A program made the position numbers and the translations under genes. A stretch of DNA of 64,000 bases from Propionispora sp. 2/2-37 (GTDB taxonomy: Bacteria; Bacillota; Negativicutes; Propionisporales; Propionisporaceae): positions 122,118 to 186,117 of the forward strand of contig NZ_CYSP01000010.1 in NCBI RefSeq assembly GCF_001298735.1, given 5' to 3'. Positions 25,545-34,449 of this stretch are shown here, piece after piece. A model generated the notes under the pieces. That model saw nothing but the letters and a program-made list of their open reading frames with translations, was not told where the DNA came from and did no database searches. Within the stretch, counting starts at the first letter, position 1; each line of letters opens with the position of its first letter.

Positions 25545-26030
25545 ATGGCGCTAAGAGGAAGAAAACCAAAACCGACTGCAATTAAGAAGCTGGAAGGCAA
25601 TCCAGGCAGACGGCCGCTGAATAAAAACGAACCCAAGCCGGATAAAAAAGCGCCCCGCTGTCCGGCTTGGCTTGAGGAAGAAGCAAAAAAAGAATGGAAG
25701 CGCATGGGCAAAATTTTAGAGCAGCTGGGGCTTCTGACCGAGATGGATATGGCAGCCTTTGCGGGATACTGCCAAGCCTTTGCCCGCTGGAAGGAAGCCG
25801 AAGAATTCATCACCCAGCATGGTACGATGATCCGCACCCCCAACGGCTACCTACAACAGGTGCCGCAGGTGTCCATCGCCCAGACAAACTTAAAGATCAT
25901 GCTTAAATTCTGCGAGCAGTTTGGGCTAACACCCTCGGCCAGAAGCAGGATAGCGGCAGGCGAAAATCCCGAGCACGAATCCGATCCGATGGAGCTTATC
26001 TTAATAAACGGGGGTAAGCGGAGTGTATGA
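25545..26030 (+). CDS. terS: Terminase small subunit, P27 family
   Basis: 161 residues. ATG 25545 lies after AGAGGAGGTGGGG. Basic N-terminus ALRGRKPKPTAIKKLEGNPG with RRPLNKNEPKPDKKAPRCP and the helical DNA-binding core are typical of P27-type small terminases. It recognises cos and recruits the large subunit. The stop overlaps the terL GTG start by eight bases. Confidence 0.93.
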   Translation: MALRGRKPKPTAIKKLEGNPGRRPLNKNEPKPDKKAPRCPAWLEEEAKKEWKRMGKILEQLGLLTEMDMAAFAGYCQAFARWKEAEEFITQHGTMIRTPNGYLQQVPQVSIAQTNLKIMLKFCEQFGLTPSARSRIAAGENPEHESDPMELILINGGKRSV

Positions 26031-28419
26031 TGAAACAAAAGCGCAGCGGGCAATTCAGTTTATCAACTGCCTAAAACACACCAAAGGCCAGTGGCGGGGC
26101 GTGCCGTTTGAACTTTTGCCCTGGCAGGAAAAAATTATCCGGGATATCTTCGGAACGGTAAAACCCAGTGGCTATCGGCAATATAACACGGCATATATTG
26201 AAATCCCCAAGAAAAACGGAAAACAGCTGGCCCTATCGACACCGATACCTACCCCGGCCGGCTTTACTACCATGGGAGAACTAAAAGTCGGGGATCAGGT
26301 TTTTGATGAAAAGGGCAATATTTGCAATGTAGTCGCAATCAGCCCTATTGACGATACCGAACAGGCATACAAAATAAACTTTAGAGACGGCACGACAATT
26401 ATTGCCGGCGAAAGGCATCTTTGGCGGGTAGAAGTAACCAATAACGGAAAAAGAGAAAAAATCCTGACCACCGGCGAGATGTATGAAAAGCAAAATAAGG
26501 CAAGCAATAAAGATAACAGGGCACTATTTCGCATCCGGATAGCGGATGCTTTTATTTTGCCGGAAAAAGAATTGCCCATTGACCCGTATCTTTACGGTTA
26601 CTGGCTGGGAAACGGCCACGTTTACGACAAAAGGATACCGGATTGTTTCTTGCGTGCATCTCTTAAACAACGGCAAAGATTGCTGCAAGGGTTAATGGAC
26701 TCGGACGGATGTGTGAGCAAAAATAAAGGGCAGGCCATCTATGTAACCATATTGCCTGAGCTGGCAAAAGACATTCAAAACCTGCTATGGTCTTTGGGGA
26801 TAAAAAACACCTTAAAAACAACCCTTTCCCGGTTTAGGGAGCCGACCGGTGAAACGTGCTACCTCATACGCTTTACTGCATTTGACGATCAAGATGTTTC
26901 GGCACTGGACCGAAAAAAGACGAGAGCTAAAGCAAGAAACAATAACAGCCGTTCGCATTATCACTACATCAAGTCGATCGAAAAAACAAAACCCTGTCCG
27001 ATGCGATGCATTCAGGTAGATAGCCCCTCCAGGCTTTATTTGGCCGGGCAGTCTATGGTGCCAACACACAACAGTGAGCTTGCCGCCGCCGTAGCCCTCT
27101 ATATGACCTGCGGCGATAATGAATGGGGAGCTGAAGTTTACGGCTGTGCTTCCGATCGTCAGCAGGCCTCCATCGTCTTTGATGTAGCAGTCGACATGGT
27201 AGACCAGTGCCCGGCGCTCAAAAAACGGATCAAGCCAGTCATATCGGTAAAGCGGCTTGTGTATCAGCCTACCAACAGCTTCTATCAAGTATTGTCGGCC
27301 GAAGCCTACACCAAGCACGGGCTCAATGTGCATGCTGTGGTATTTGATGAACTGCATGCCCAGCCGAGCCGCGATCTCTATGATGTCATGACAAAAGGCT
27401 CAGGGGATGCAAGAACGCAGCCGCTATTTTTTCTCATTACCACCGCCGGTACCGACCGCAACTCGATCTGTTGGGAAGTACACCAAAAAGCAGTAGATAT
27501 TTTGGCGGGGCGCAAGATTGATCCGACGTTTTATCCCGTGATTTACGGTATTGACGACGATGACGACTGGACGAGTGAAGAAAACTGGTATAAGGCCAAC
27601 CCATCCCTGGGCCATACCATTGACATAGAAAAGGTCAGGGCTGCTTTTCAAAGCGCCAAGGAAAATCTGGCGGAGGAAAACCTGTTTAGGCAGCTTAGGC
27701 TTAACCAATGGGTCAAGCAATCGGTGCGCTGGATGCAGATGGATCACTGGGACGAGTGCGCTTTTCCTATTGATCCCGAAAGATTAAGAGGCAGGATTTG
27801 CTATGGCGGGCTGGATTTATCAAGCACCACGGATATTACCGCCTTTGTGCTGGTTTTCCCGCCGCTTGCGGAAGACGATAAGTTTATCGTGCTGCCATAC
27901 TTTTGGATTCCTGAAGATAACCTAGCTACAAGGGTCAGGCGCGATCATGTGCCGTATGATATCTGGCAGCAGCAAGGTTACATTAAAACCACCGAGGGCA
28001 ATGTCGTGCATTATGGCTTTATCGAAGCGTTTATTGAAGAACTCAATACCAAGTATCATATCAGGGAAATTGCTTTTGACCGCTGGGGCGCGGTACAAAT
28101 GGTGCAAAATCTGGAAGGCATGGGCTTTACCGTCGTGCCTTTTGGCCAAGGCTACAAAGATATGTCGCCGGCAACGAAGGAACTGATGAAACTGACCTTG
28201 GAAAGAAAAATTGCCCATGGCGGCAATCCGGTGCTGCGCTGGATGATGGACAACATCTATGTCAAAACTGACCCGGCCGGCAATATCAAGCCGGACAAAG
28301 AAAAAAGCACCGAGCGCATTGACGGTGCTGTAGCTTTAATTATGGCTTTGGATAGAGCTATACGAAATGGCGGCTATAGCGGGAGCGTGTATGACGAGAG
28401 GGGGATATTGGTGCTTTAA
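26023..28419 (+). CDS. terL: Terminase large subunit interrupted by an intein
   Basis: 798 residues as translated, 515 after removal of the intein. N-extein ends in the Walker A lysine (IPKKNGK, residues 61-67); the C-extein resumes with SELAAAVALY at residue 351, so splicing rebuilds GKS. Walker B is VVFDELHAQP and the nuclease domain starts around GGLDLSSTTDITAF. It pumps DNA into the prohead and cuts at cos. ATPase activity should depend on splicing. GTG start overlaps terS. Confidence 0.95.
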   Translation: MYDETKAQRAIQFINCLKHTKGQWRGVPFELLPWQEKIIRDIFGTVKPSGYRQYNTAYIEIPKKNGKQLALSTPIPTPAGFTTMGELKVGDQVFDEKGNICNVVAISPIDDTEQAYKINFRDGTTIIAGERHLWRVEVTNNGKREKILTTGEMYEKQNKASNKDNRALFRIRIADAFILPEKELPIDPYLYGYWLGNGHVYDKRIPDCFLRASLKQRQRLLQGLMDSDGCVSKNKGQAIYVTILPELAKDIQNLLWSLGIKNTLKTTLSRFREPTGETCYLIRFTAFDDQDVSALDRKKTRAKARNNNSRSHYHYIKSIEKTKPCPMRCIQVDSPSRLYLAGQSMVPTHNSELAAAVALYMTCGDNEWGAEVYGCASDRQQASIVFDVAVDMVDQCPALKKRIKPVISVKRLVYQPTNSFYQVLSAEAYTKHGLNVHAVVFDELHAQPSRDLYDVMTKGSGDARTQPLFFLITTAGTDRNSICWEVHQKAVDILAGRKIDPTFYPVIYGIDDDDDWTSEENWYKANPSLGHTIDIEKVRAAFQSAKENLAEENLFRQLRLNQWVKQSVRWMQMDHWDECAFPIDPERLRGRICYGGLDLSSTTDITAFVLVFPPLAEDDKFIVLPYFWIPEDNLATRVRRDHVPYDIWQQQGYIKTTEGNVVHYGFIEAFIEELNTKYHIREIAFDRWGAVQMVQNLEGMGFTVVPFGQGYKDMSPATKELMKLTLERKIAHGGNPVLRWMMDNIYVKTDPAGNIKPDKEKSTERIDGAVALIMALDRAIRNGGYSGSVYDERGILVL
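26224..27072 (+). mobile_element. In-frame intein in terL, Gln-1 type with a shortened homing endonuclease
   Basis: 283 residues (68-350 of the precursor). Block A starts with Gln instead of Cys or Ser (QLALSTPIPTPAGFTTMGEL), block B is GTTIIAGERHLW, block F is CIQVDSPSRLYLAG, block G is VPTHN with the terminal His-Asn; the next residue is Ser. Two LAGLIDADG-like helices remain (LYGYWLGNGH and LLQGLMDSDG) but only about 30 residues separate them, so the endonuclease looks internally deleted. Confidence 0.93.
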
Positions 28420-28494
28420 ATAGGATAAAGGGGTGGCCATGTAGAATGACAATATGGTCAGCAGTAGAAGTTTACCTAGATGGAAAATATTTCG

Positions 28495-28510
28495 AGTATC
28501 AATTGATACT
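28495..28510. promoter_or_regulatory. 16-bp perfect palindrome, likely autoregulatory operator of the toxin-antitoxin pair
   Basis: AGTATCAATTGATACT is fully symmetric and ends eight bases before a promoter-like TTGACG (28518-28523), 17-base spacer, TATACT (28541-28546). The -10 is only five bases before the toxin ATG, so the true transcript either starts close to the codon or comes from further upstream; GAGGTGA at 28534-28540 gives a normal ribosome site. Confidence 0.6.
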
Positions 28511-28550
28511 ATTTTTCTTGACGGTAAAAAATTGAGGTGATATACTGATC

Positions 28551-29000
28551 ATGAAAGCATCCTATGAAAAAAGCACAATTGAAAGCGAATTTGATGTCAG
28601 TACTTACCTGGAGCGTTTGAAGTATGCTCTTGAGAGTGGCAGTGCGACGATCAGCTTTCAGATGAATCGTCAGGTTGACGATGCAAGGGATAGAAAGTAT
28701 ACAAATAGATATACTATGCATACTCTTTTTCCAGATGAAGATGTAGTAGCAGTATTAAAGCGAGAACTTGCTACGCTTACTGTACACGACTATATAGAAA
28801 CAGTGAAAGATACCCGGTACCCAAAGCGCTCAGACATGCGAGTATTCGGAAAGAAATATTCGGGAGAAGACGTATATATTAAAATCCGAGTGGAGCTTGT
28901 TGGCTCGATGGGTAATAATTATGTTTTTGTAATGTCCTTTCATTTTGCCGAGAAAGCATTTGTAGAGACTGATTTTCCTTATCGGAAAAGAGGTGGATGA
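28551..29000 (+). CDS. Probable toxin of a type II toxin-antitoxin pair (MqsR/RelE-like)
   Basis: 149 residues. The C-terminal part MRVFGKKYSGEDVYIKIRVE followed by VFVMSFHFAEKAF resembles the ISFHxAE block of MqsR-type mRNA interferases; the N-terminal half (TYLERLKYALESGSATISFQ) is not recognised. It precedes a zinc-finger/HTH antitoxin by one base. Placement between terL and portal marks it as cargo. The interferase assignment is an inference from this motif and the partner. Confidence 0.6.
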   Translation: MKASYEKSTIESEFDVSTYLERLKYALESGSATISFQMNRQVDDARDRKYTNRYTMHTLFPDEDVVAVLKRELATLTVHDYIETVKDTRYPKRSDMRVFGKKYSGEDVYIKIRVELVGSMGNNYVFVMSFHFAEKAFVETDFPYRKRGG

Positions 29001-29001
29001 A

Positions 29002-30018
29002 ATGAAAGTTCTTAAAAGTGAGGTTAAGCTTTGTCTTAGCTGCATGGAAGAACACAAGGTTGATATTGTTGAAGTAATGGAGCACGAAGTGTTTAAAGGC
29101 GTTGAAGTGGATTTTCCCGCTATCTATGAGTATTGTTCGAACACTGATGAATATCTAGAAAATGAAGACATGATACATGCCAACAGCCTTGCCATTAAAG
29201 ATGCGTATAGGAAAAAAGTTGGCCTATTGACTTCGAAAGAAATTATTAGCTTGCGGGAAAAGTATGGGGTTAGCCAAAAGGATCTTTCTGAGATTCTTGA
29301 TTGGGGCAAGGCAACGATCACTAGATATGAAAATCATCAGGTTCAGGATAGAGCTCATGACGATATCTTAAGAAAAATTGATTCCGATCCAAGATGGTTT
29401 TTAGAACTATTAAAACGGGCGAAGGATAAGCTGCCCCAGAAAACATTTGAAAAATATTGTCACTCGGCTCGTGAACAATATAATAAGCAGAAAAACCAAT
29501 ATCTTATTGCTTCTATTCAGGCACTCTACGCGAAGTTTGAAGGGGAAGACAAGACTGGATCAGTAGAATTGGACCTTGATAAAGTTGTGGAAGTAATTAA
29601 TTACCTTGCCCAAAACGTCTCTGTCCTTCACAAAGTTAAACTGATGAAGCTGCTTTGGTATGCCGATATTTTGCACTATAAAAGGCATGGAAGATCTATA
29701 ACAGGCCTTGTTTATAGCGCTTTGCCTATGGGAGCAGTACCAGAGGGACATGAGCAAATTGTAATGTTGGATGGAGTTAGCTTTGATACCGTAATGTATG
29801 GTGATAATGTTGGATACAAGTTCAAGCCAACGCCCGGCTTAGAAATCAAGCGGCTTACCGCGGATGAACTTGAGACGATTGATAAAGTAATCAGTGAATT
29901 TGGTCATTTAAATACCGATCAGATTGTTGACAGAATGCATGAAGAGGAAGCATATAAGTGCACAGAGGGTAATTGTATCATCTCATATTCTTTTGCTGAT
30001 CAACTGTCAATAGAATAA
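29002..30018 (+). CDS. Antitoxin: YgiT/MqsA-type zinc finger + HTH + DUF4065 (Panacea/SocA-like) domain
   Basis: 338 residues. ATG 29002 is chosen because AGAGGTGG lies five bases upstream; GTG 28993 in frame has none. Order: degenerate zinc-binding N-terminus (LCLSCMEEHK), helix-turn-helix (EIISLREKYGVSQKDLSEIL, DWGKATITRYE), helical linker, and from about 195 a DUF4065 domain (HKVKLMKLLWYADILHYKRH, SALPMGAVPEGHEQI). DUF4065/Panacea domains neutralise many unrelated toxins. The HTH would bind the palindrome at 28495-28510. Confidence 0.8.
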   Translation: MKVLKSEVKLCLSCMEEHKVDIVEVMEHEVFKGVEVDFPAIYEYCSNTDEYLENEDMIHANSLAIKDAYRKKVGLLTSKEIISLREKYGVSQKDLSEILDWGKATITRYENHQVQDRAHDDILRKIDSDPRWFLELLKRAKDKLPQKTFEKYCHSAREQYNKQKNQYLIASIQALYAKFEGEDKTGSVELDLDKVVEVINYLAQNVSVLHKVKLMKLLWYADILHYKRHGRSITGLVYSALPMGAVPEGHEQIVMLDGVSFDTVMYGDNVGYKFKPTPGLEIKRLTADELETIDKVISEFGHLNTDQIVDRMHEEEAYKCTEGNCIISYSFADQLSIE

Positions 30019-30024
30019 TAAACA

Positions 30025-30052
30025 TAAGCGCTCCAAATAGGGGCGCTTTTTT
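30025..30052 (+). terminator. Terminator after the toxin-antitoxin pair
   Basis: AAGCGC pairs with GCGCTT around TCC/GGG and a short AAATA loop, then six T. It closes the cargo unit 25 bases before the portal gene, so late transcription must pass it. Confidence 0.75.
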
Positions 30053-30076
30053 GCGCCCATTTTCAGGAGGTGACTC

Positions 30077-31312
30077 ATGAAAATCCCCTTTTTATCAAGA
30101 TTTTTCCCCACAAGAGCCAGTCCAAAGAATACTTTTTGGGGCAGTGCCTACAGTTTTTTCTTCGGCACGAGCTCCAGCGGCAAGACGGTTAATGAGCGGA
30201 CGGCGCTGCAGACCACCGCGGTCTACGCCTGCGTGCGGATACTGGCCGAAACCATCGCTTCCCTGCCGCTTCACACCTACAAATATACTGTTAGCGGTAA
30301 AGAAAAAGCCCTCGACCATCCCATATACTACTTGCTTCACAGCGAGCCCAACCCGGAGATGACCTCATTCGTGTTTCGCGAAACACTGATGGGTCATCTT
30401 TTGTTATGGGGCAATGCCTATGCCCAGATCATCCGGGATGGCCGGGGCAGAGTGGTTGGTTTGTATCCGCTTTTGCCCAATAAGATGGTCGTGGGCCGGA
30501 GCGACCAAGGCCAGTTATACTACCAATACGAAAAAGACGGCCAAACATATTTCCTGAGAAATTATGAAGTCCTCCACATTCCGGGGCTTGGCTTTGACGG
30601 CCTCATCGGCTACTCGCCGATCGCCATGGCCAAAAACGCTATCGGTATGGCCATCGCCACCGAGGAATACGGCGCCAAGTTCTTTGCTAACGGGGCAAGT
30701 CCCGGCGGTGTGCTCGAGCATCCCGGTGTGGTCAAAGACCCGGCGCGCATCCGGGAAAGTTGGAACGCGGTGTACCAAGGCAGCGGCAATGCTCACCGGG
30801 TGGCGGTACTCGAAGAGGGCATGAAATTCCAGCCTATCGGCATACCGCCGGAGCAGGCCCAATTTTTAGAAACCCGCAAGTTCCAAATTGAAGAAATTTG
30901 CCGGATTTTTCGCGTGCCGCCCCATCTGGTCGCCAGCCTTGACCGGGCGACCTTCTCAAACATTGAGCACCAATCCATCAGCTTTATCGACAACACCATT
31001 ATTCCGTGGGTGACGAGAATTGAACAATCCCTGCAAAGAGCGCTGTTTTCGGAAACTGAGAAGAGAAGCTTTTGCATCAAATTCAATCTGAACGGGCGGT
31101 TGCGGGGCGATGCGGCCGCACGGGCAGCCTTTTACCAAACTATGCGGCAGAACGGGATCATGTCGGCCAATGACATCCGCGAACTGGAAGAAATGAACCT
31201 AATACCCGAAGAACTGGGCGGCAACAAGCTTTTGGTCAACGGCAACTTTGTAGATATGGCGAGTGCCGGGGCGTGGACGAGCAAATACGGAGGTGGTGAG
31301 AATAAAACTTAA
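30077..31312 (+). CDS. Portal protein, HK97 family
   Basis: 411 residues. Family landmarks include TALQTTAVYACVRILAETIA, DHPIYYLLHSEPNPEMTSF, GHLLLWGNAYAQIIRDGRG, and the RKFQIEEICRIFRVPPHLVA segment. It forms the dodecameric DNA gate at the capsid vertex that the TerL motor docks on. Start follows CAGGAGGTGACTC. The stop precedes the protease gene by 40 bases. Confidence 0.96.
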   Translation: MKIPFLSRFFPTRASPKNTFWGSAYSFFFGTSSSGKTVNERTALQTTAVYACVRILAETIASLPLHTYKYTVSGKEKALDHPIYYLLHSEPNPEMTSFVFRETLMGHLLLWGNAYAQIIRDGRGRVVGLYPLLPNKMVVGRSDQGQLYYQYEKDGQTYFLRNYEVLHIPGLGFDGLIGYSPIAMAKNAIGMAIATEEYGAKFFANGASPGGVLEHPGVVKDPARIRESWNAVYQGSGNAHRVAVLEEGMKFQPIGIPPEQAQFLETRKFQIEEICRIFRVPPHLVASLDRATFSNIEHQSISFIDNTIIPWVTRIEQSLQRALFSETEKRSFCIKFNLNGRLRGDAAARAAFYQTMRQNGIMSANDIRELEEMNLIPEELGGNKLLVNGNFVDMASAGAWTSKYGGGENKT

Positions 31313-31352
31313 CATAGTAAGTCGATTTCAAAATCAAGATGAGGAGATGGGT

Positions 31353-32045
31353 ATGAAAAAATTTTGGCACTGGGTAAAAAACGAGGCGGGCCGCACCCTG
31401 TACTTTGACGGCTACATCGCCCAGGACAGCTGGTTTGACGACGATATCACTCCCAAAAAATTTAAAGCCGAGCTAAACAGCGCCGCCGGGGATATCACCG
31501 TTTGGCTCAATTCACCAGGCGGCGATGTCTTTGCAGCCAGCCAGATCTACACCATGCTAAAAGAGTATGAGGGCAAGGTTACGGTCAAGATTGACGGCAT
31601 TGCGGCCAGCGCCGCCTCTGTGATCGCCATGGCCGGCGATGAGGTTGTGATGTCGCCGGTGGCCATGATGATGATCCACAATCCGGCTACGATGGTCTTT
31701 GGTGAAGCTTCCGACCTTGCCAGCGGTATCAAGATGCTTAACGAGGTCAAAGAAAGCATCATTAACGCCTATGAACAGCGAACCGGGCTGCCCCGCAGCA
31801 AAATCTCAAGCATGATGGACGCGGAAACCTGGTTCAGCGCGCAAAAAGCGGTAGAACTGGGCTTTGCCGATAAAATCCTCTACGCGCCTGATGCACAGGA
31901 TGCGGCAGAGGGTTTTATTTTTGACCGCTTTACCGTCACCAACGCGCTGCTTGCCAAGTTTCCCCGGGAAAAAGCCAAGCAGCCGGCGACAGTGGCGGGA
32001 ACGCCATATAAAGAGCTGCTGACAAGACTGGAACTCTTGAAATAA
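31353..32045 (+). CDS. ClpP-like prohead protease
   Basis: 230 residues. ATG 31353 lies six bases after GAGGAG; longer in-frame starts overlap the portal gene. ClpP fold signatures: VWLNSPGGDVFAASQIYTML, catalytic Ser in GIAASAASVIAMAG, catalytic His in MMMIHNPATM. It trims scaffold and capsid N-termini during head maturation. The N-terminal WFDDDITPKKFKAEL is the usual start of phage ClpP proteases. Confidence 0.94.
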   Translation: MKKFWHWVKNEAGRTLYFDGYIAQDSWFDDDITPKKFKAELNSAAGDITVWLNSPGGDVFAASQIYTMLKEYEGKVTVKIDGIAASAASVIAMAGDEVVMSPVAMMMIHNPATMVFGEASDLASGIKMLNEVKESIINAYEQRTGLPRSKISSMMDAETWFSAQKAVELGFADKILYAPDAQDAAEGFIFDRFTVTNALLAKFPREKAKQPATVAGTPYKELLTRLELLK

Positions 32046-32065
32046 ACACGAGGGAGGAACTTACT

Positions 32066-33262
32066 ATGAACAAAATACTCCAGCTGCGTGAAAAACGCGC
32101 CAAGCTTTGGGACAGCGCCAAAGCTTTCTTAGATTCCCGGCGAAATGAAAATGGCCTCTTATCGGCCGAAGATACGGCTACCTATGAAAAAATGGAAGCC
32201 GATGTGGTGAACCTGGGCAAAGAAATCGACCGCCTGGAACGCCAAGCGGTGCTGGATTTAGAGCTGTCCAAACCAACCACTGCTGCCATTACCAATAAGC
32301 CTAGCCAGCACCAGGAGCCGGAAAAAACCGGACGGGCGTCCGGCGAATACAAAGCCGCTTTTTGGAAAGCGATGAAAAACAAAAACAGCTTTGATGTGCA
32401 AAATGCCCTGCAGGTCGGCACCGACTCCGAAGGCGGCTACCTGGTGCCGGACGAATTTGAGCGTACTTTAATTGAAGCCTTGGAGGAAGAAAACATTTTC
32501 CGGCAATTGGCCACTATCATCACCACATCATCGGGTGATCGAAAAATTCCGGTAGTGGCATCAAAAGGCACCGCTGCCTGGGTGGATGAAGAAGGGGCTA
32601 TTCCTGAAGCCGACGACGCCTTTGGTCAGGTTTCCATCGGCGCCTACAAACTAGCCACCATGATCAAGGTGTCCGAAGAACTCTTAAACGACAGCGTATT
32701 TAACTTAGAGCGATACATCGCGAAAGAATTTGCCCGGCGCATTGGGGCAAAAGAGGAAGAAGCCTTCTTTGTCGGCGACGGCGTTGGCAAGCCCACCGGC
32801 ATTTTCCATGCAACTGGCGGCGCCGGCGTGGGAGTCACAACCGCCAGCGCCAGTGCCATCTCCTTCGACGAAATCATGGACCTGTTCTATTCCCTAAAAT
32901 CCCCGTACCGCAAAAATGCCGTCTTCATTACCAATGACGCAACCGTCAAAGCCGTTCGCAAACTAAAAGACGGTAACGGCCAGTACCTCTGGCAGCCTTC
33001 GGTCACCGCCGGCCAACCGGATACCATCTTAAACCGCCCGCTCAAGACCTCAGCCTATGTACCAACCATTTCCTCAGGCGCCAAAACCATTGCCTTTGGC
33101 GATTTCAGCTACTACTGGGTAGCCGACCGGCAGGGCCGAAGCTTCCAGCGGTTAAATGAGCTGTTCGCCGTAACCGGCCAAGTGGGCTTTAAAGCCACCC
33201 AGCGTGTTGATGGTAAGCTCATTTTGCCTGAAGCCATCAAAGTACTGCAGATGAAAGCGTAG
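32066..33262 (+). CDS. Major capsid protein, HK97 fold
   Basis: 398 residues. Residues 1-100 are a charged coiled coil (the delta/scaffold region, RRNENGLLSAEDTATYEKME), probably removed by the protease encoded upstream. The mature shell begins about GTDSEGGYLVPDEFERTLIE and contains PVVASKGTAAWVDEEGAIPE, KVSEELLNDS and the P-domain FITNDATVKAVRKLKDGNGQ. GAGGGAGG ribosome site. Confidence 0.96.
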   Translation: MNKILQLREKRAKLWDSAKAFLDSRRNENGLLSAEDTATYEKMEADVVNLGKEIDRLERQAVLDLELSKPTTAAITNKPSQHQEPEKTGRASGEYKAAFWKAMKNKNSFDVQNALQVGTDSEGGYLVPDEFERTLIEALEEENIFRQLATIITTSSGDRKIPVVASKGTAAWVDEEGAIPEADDAFGQVSIGAYKLATMIKVSEELLNDSVFNLERYIAKEFARRIGAKEEEAFFVGDGVGKPTGIFHATGGAGVGVTTASASAISFDEIMDLFYSLKSPYRKNAVFITNDATVKAVRKLKDGNGQYLWQPSVTAGQPDTILNRPLKTSAYVPTISSGAKTIAFGDFSYYWVADRQGRSFQRLNELFAVTGQVGFKATQRVDGKLILPEAIKVLQMKA

Positions 33263-33272
33263 GTGGGAAACG

Positions 33273-33500
33273 ATGAGTAACGTCAAAAACTATACCGAGC
33301 AAGGCGGGGAAAAGACGGTAATTGGCGGTACGCTTGCCATCACCGGAGAAGGCAGGCTGACCTTTGCGGGTACACAGCTTAAACCGGCAGCGGCGCAAGC
33401 CGACAGTACCGCTTCAACGGTAGCTGAAATGGTAACGGATTTTAATGCCTTGCTTGCCAAATTACGCGCCGCCGGCCTCATGGAAGAAAGCCATGGCTGA
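33273..33500 (+). CDS. Head fiber-type protein (75 aa)
   Basis: Short protein starting MSNVKNYTEQGGEKTVIGGT, LAITGEGRLTF and ending with a helix VAEMVTDFNALLAKLRAAGL, the pattern of small head-fiber-like proteins encoded after capsid genes in Clostridia phages. It would decorate the capsid. The end overlaps the next gene by eight bases. Confidence 0.65.
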   Translation: MSNVKNYTEQGGEKTVIGGTLAITGEGRLTFAGTQLKPAAAQADSTASTVAEMVTDFNALLAKLRAAGLMEESHG

Positions 33501-33759
33501 AGTGCTGACACTGACGGAAATAAAGGAATACCTACGCATTGACGGTGAGGAGGAAAATTCCCTGCTCACCGCTCTTTATGCCGCGGCAAAAGAACACTGC
33601 GAAAACTACCTGCAAGCACCTTTGCCAAGCGAGGTACCCATGCCGGTCAAACAGGCCTTACTCATTTTAATCGCCCATTTTTACGAGCAGCGCACGGGCG
33701 AGGATATCCCTAAGGTGGTATATGCCCTGCTCACGCCCTACCGCGAGTCAAGGTGGTAG
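33493..33759 (+). CDS. Head-tail connector protein (gp6-like)
   Basis: 88 residues, start MAEVLTLTEIKEYLRIDGEE. ENSLLTALYAAAKEHCENYL and PVKQALLILIAHFYEQR match the helical gp6-type adaptor (DUF3168-neighbour, HK97 gp6 family) that forms a ring below the portal. The in-frame start at 33445 lies inside the preceding gene and lacks a ribosome site. Confidence 0.88.
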   Translation: MAEVLTLTEIKEYLRIDGEEENSLLTALYAAAKEHCENYLQAPLPSEVPMPVKQALLILIAHFYEQRTGEDIPKVVYALLTPYRESRW

Positions 33760-33764
33760 ATGAC

Positions 33765-34103
33765 ATGAATCCAGGCGAACTGAACTGCCGCATTACCTTG
33801 CTCGCGGAAGTAAAAACAGCTGACGGGCAGGGCGGCTACGAAACCGAATATGTGTCACGAGCTGCCCTATGGGCCAAGATCATGCCGGTGACGGCAAAAA
33901 CAACGGACCAATACGAACAAATGACACCGGAAATACTCTACCGCATCATCATTCGCTATCGCCGCGATGTGGCGGTGACGGATAGGATTCAATACGGCAG
34001 CCGGGAGTTCGAGCAAATCGGGCCGCCTGTTGATATCGAAGAAAAACATGCATATTTAAGGCTTGAATGCCGGGAGGTGGTGGCCGATGCGGCCGACGAT
34101 TAG
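33765..34103 (+). CDS. Head closure protein (SPP1 gp16-like)
   Basis: 112 residues. ATG 33765 follows AAGGTGG with eight-base spacing. MNPGELNCRITLLAEVKTAD, GGYETEYVSRAALWAKIMPV and RIQYGSREFEQIGPPVDIEE are typical of phage head-closure (stopper) proteins. It plugs the head below the adaptor ring. Overlaps the next gene by 17 bases. Confidence 0.88.
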   Translation: MNPGELNCRITLLAEVKTADGQGGYETEYVSRAALWAKIMPVTAKTTDQYEQMTPEILYRIIIRYRRDVAVTDRIQYGSREFEQIGPPVDIEEKHAYLRLECREVVADAADD

Positions 34104-34449
34104 AGTAACCGGGATTGATCAATGCATTTCCTTTGGCGATCTCATTTCCACTAATGTCAGTCAGGCCATTGAAAAGGAAACGGAGCTAGGTGCAAAAGCT
34201 GTGCGCAAGCGGGAACGAGAACTGGCGCCGGTTAAAAGCGGACTTTTGCGCAAAAGCATTGTAAACCGCAAGGGGAAATACGGCATCTCCCGCATGGTCA
34301 GGGCCAAAGCGCCGCATGCGCCGCTGCAGGAATATGGCACCAAACGAGGCGTGAAGGGCAAGCATTTCGCCGAGCGGGCGCGCCGTGAGCTGATGCCGGG
34401 TATCCAAGAGAAGATCCGGACAGCGGTGCGAAATGAGGTGAGACGATGA
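34087..34449 (+). CDS. HK97 gp10-like tail component
   Basis: 120 residues, ATG 34087 right after GGAGGTGGTGG. A helical N-terminus (ISTNVSQAIEKETELGAKAV), the PVKSGLLRKSI motif and the final HAPLQEYGTKRGVKGKHFAE region define the gp10/neck family. It joins head and tail. ATGA overlap with the next gene. Confidence 0.88.
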   Translation: MRPTIRVTGIDQCISFGDLISTNVSQAIEKETELGAKAVRKRERELAPVKSGLLRKSIVNRKGKYGISRMVRAKAPHAPLQEYGTKRGVKGKHFAERARRELMPGIQEKIRTAVRNEVRR

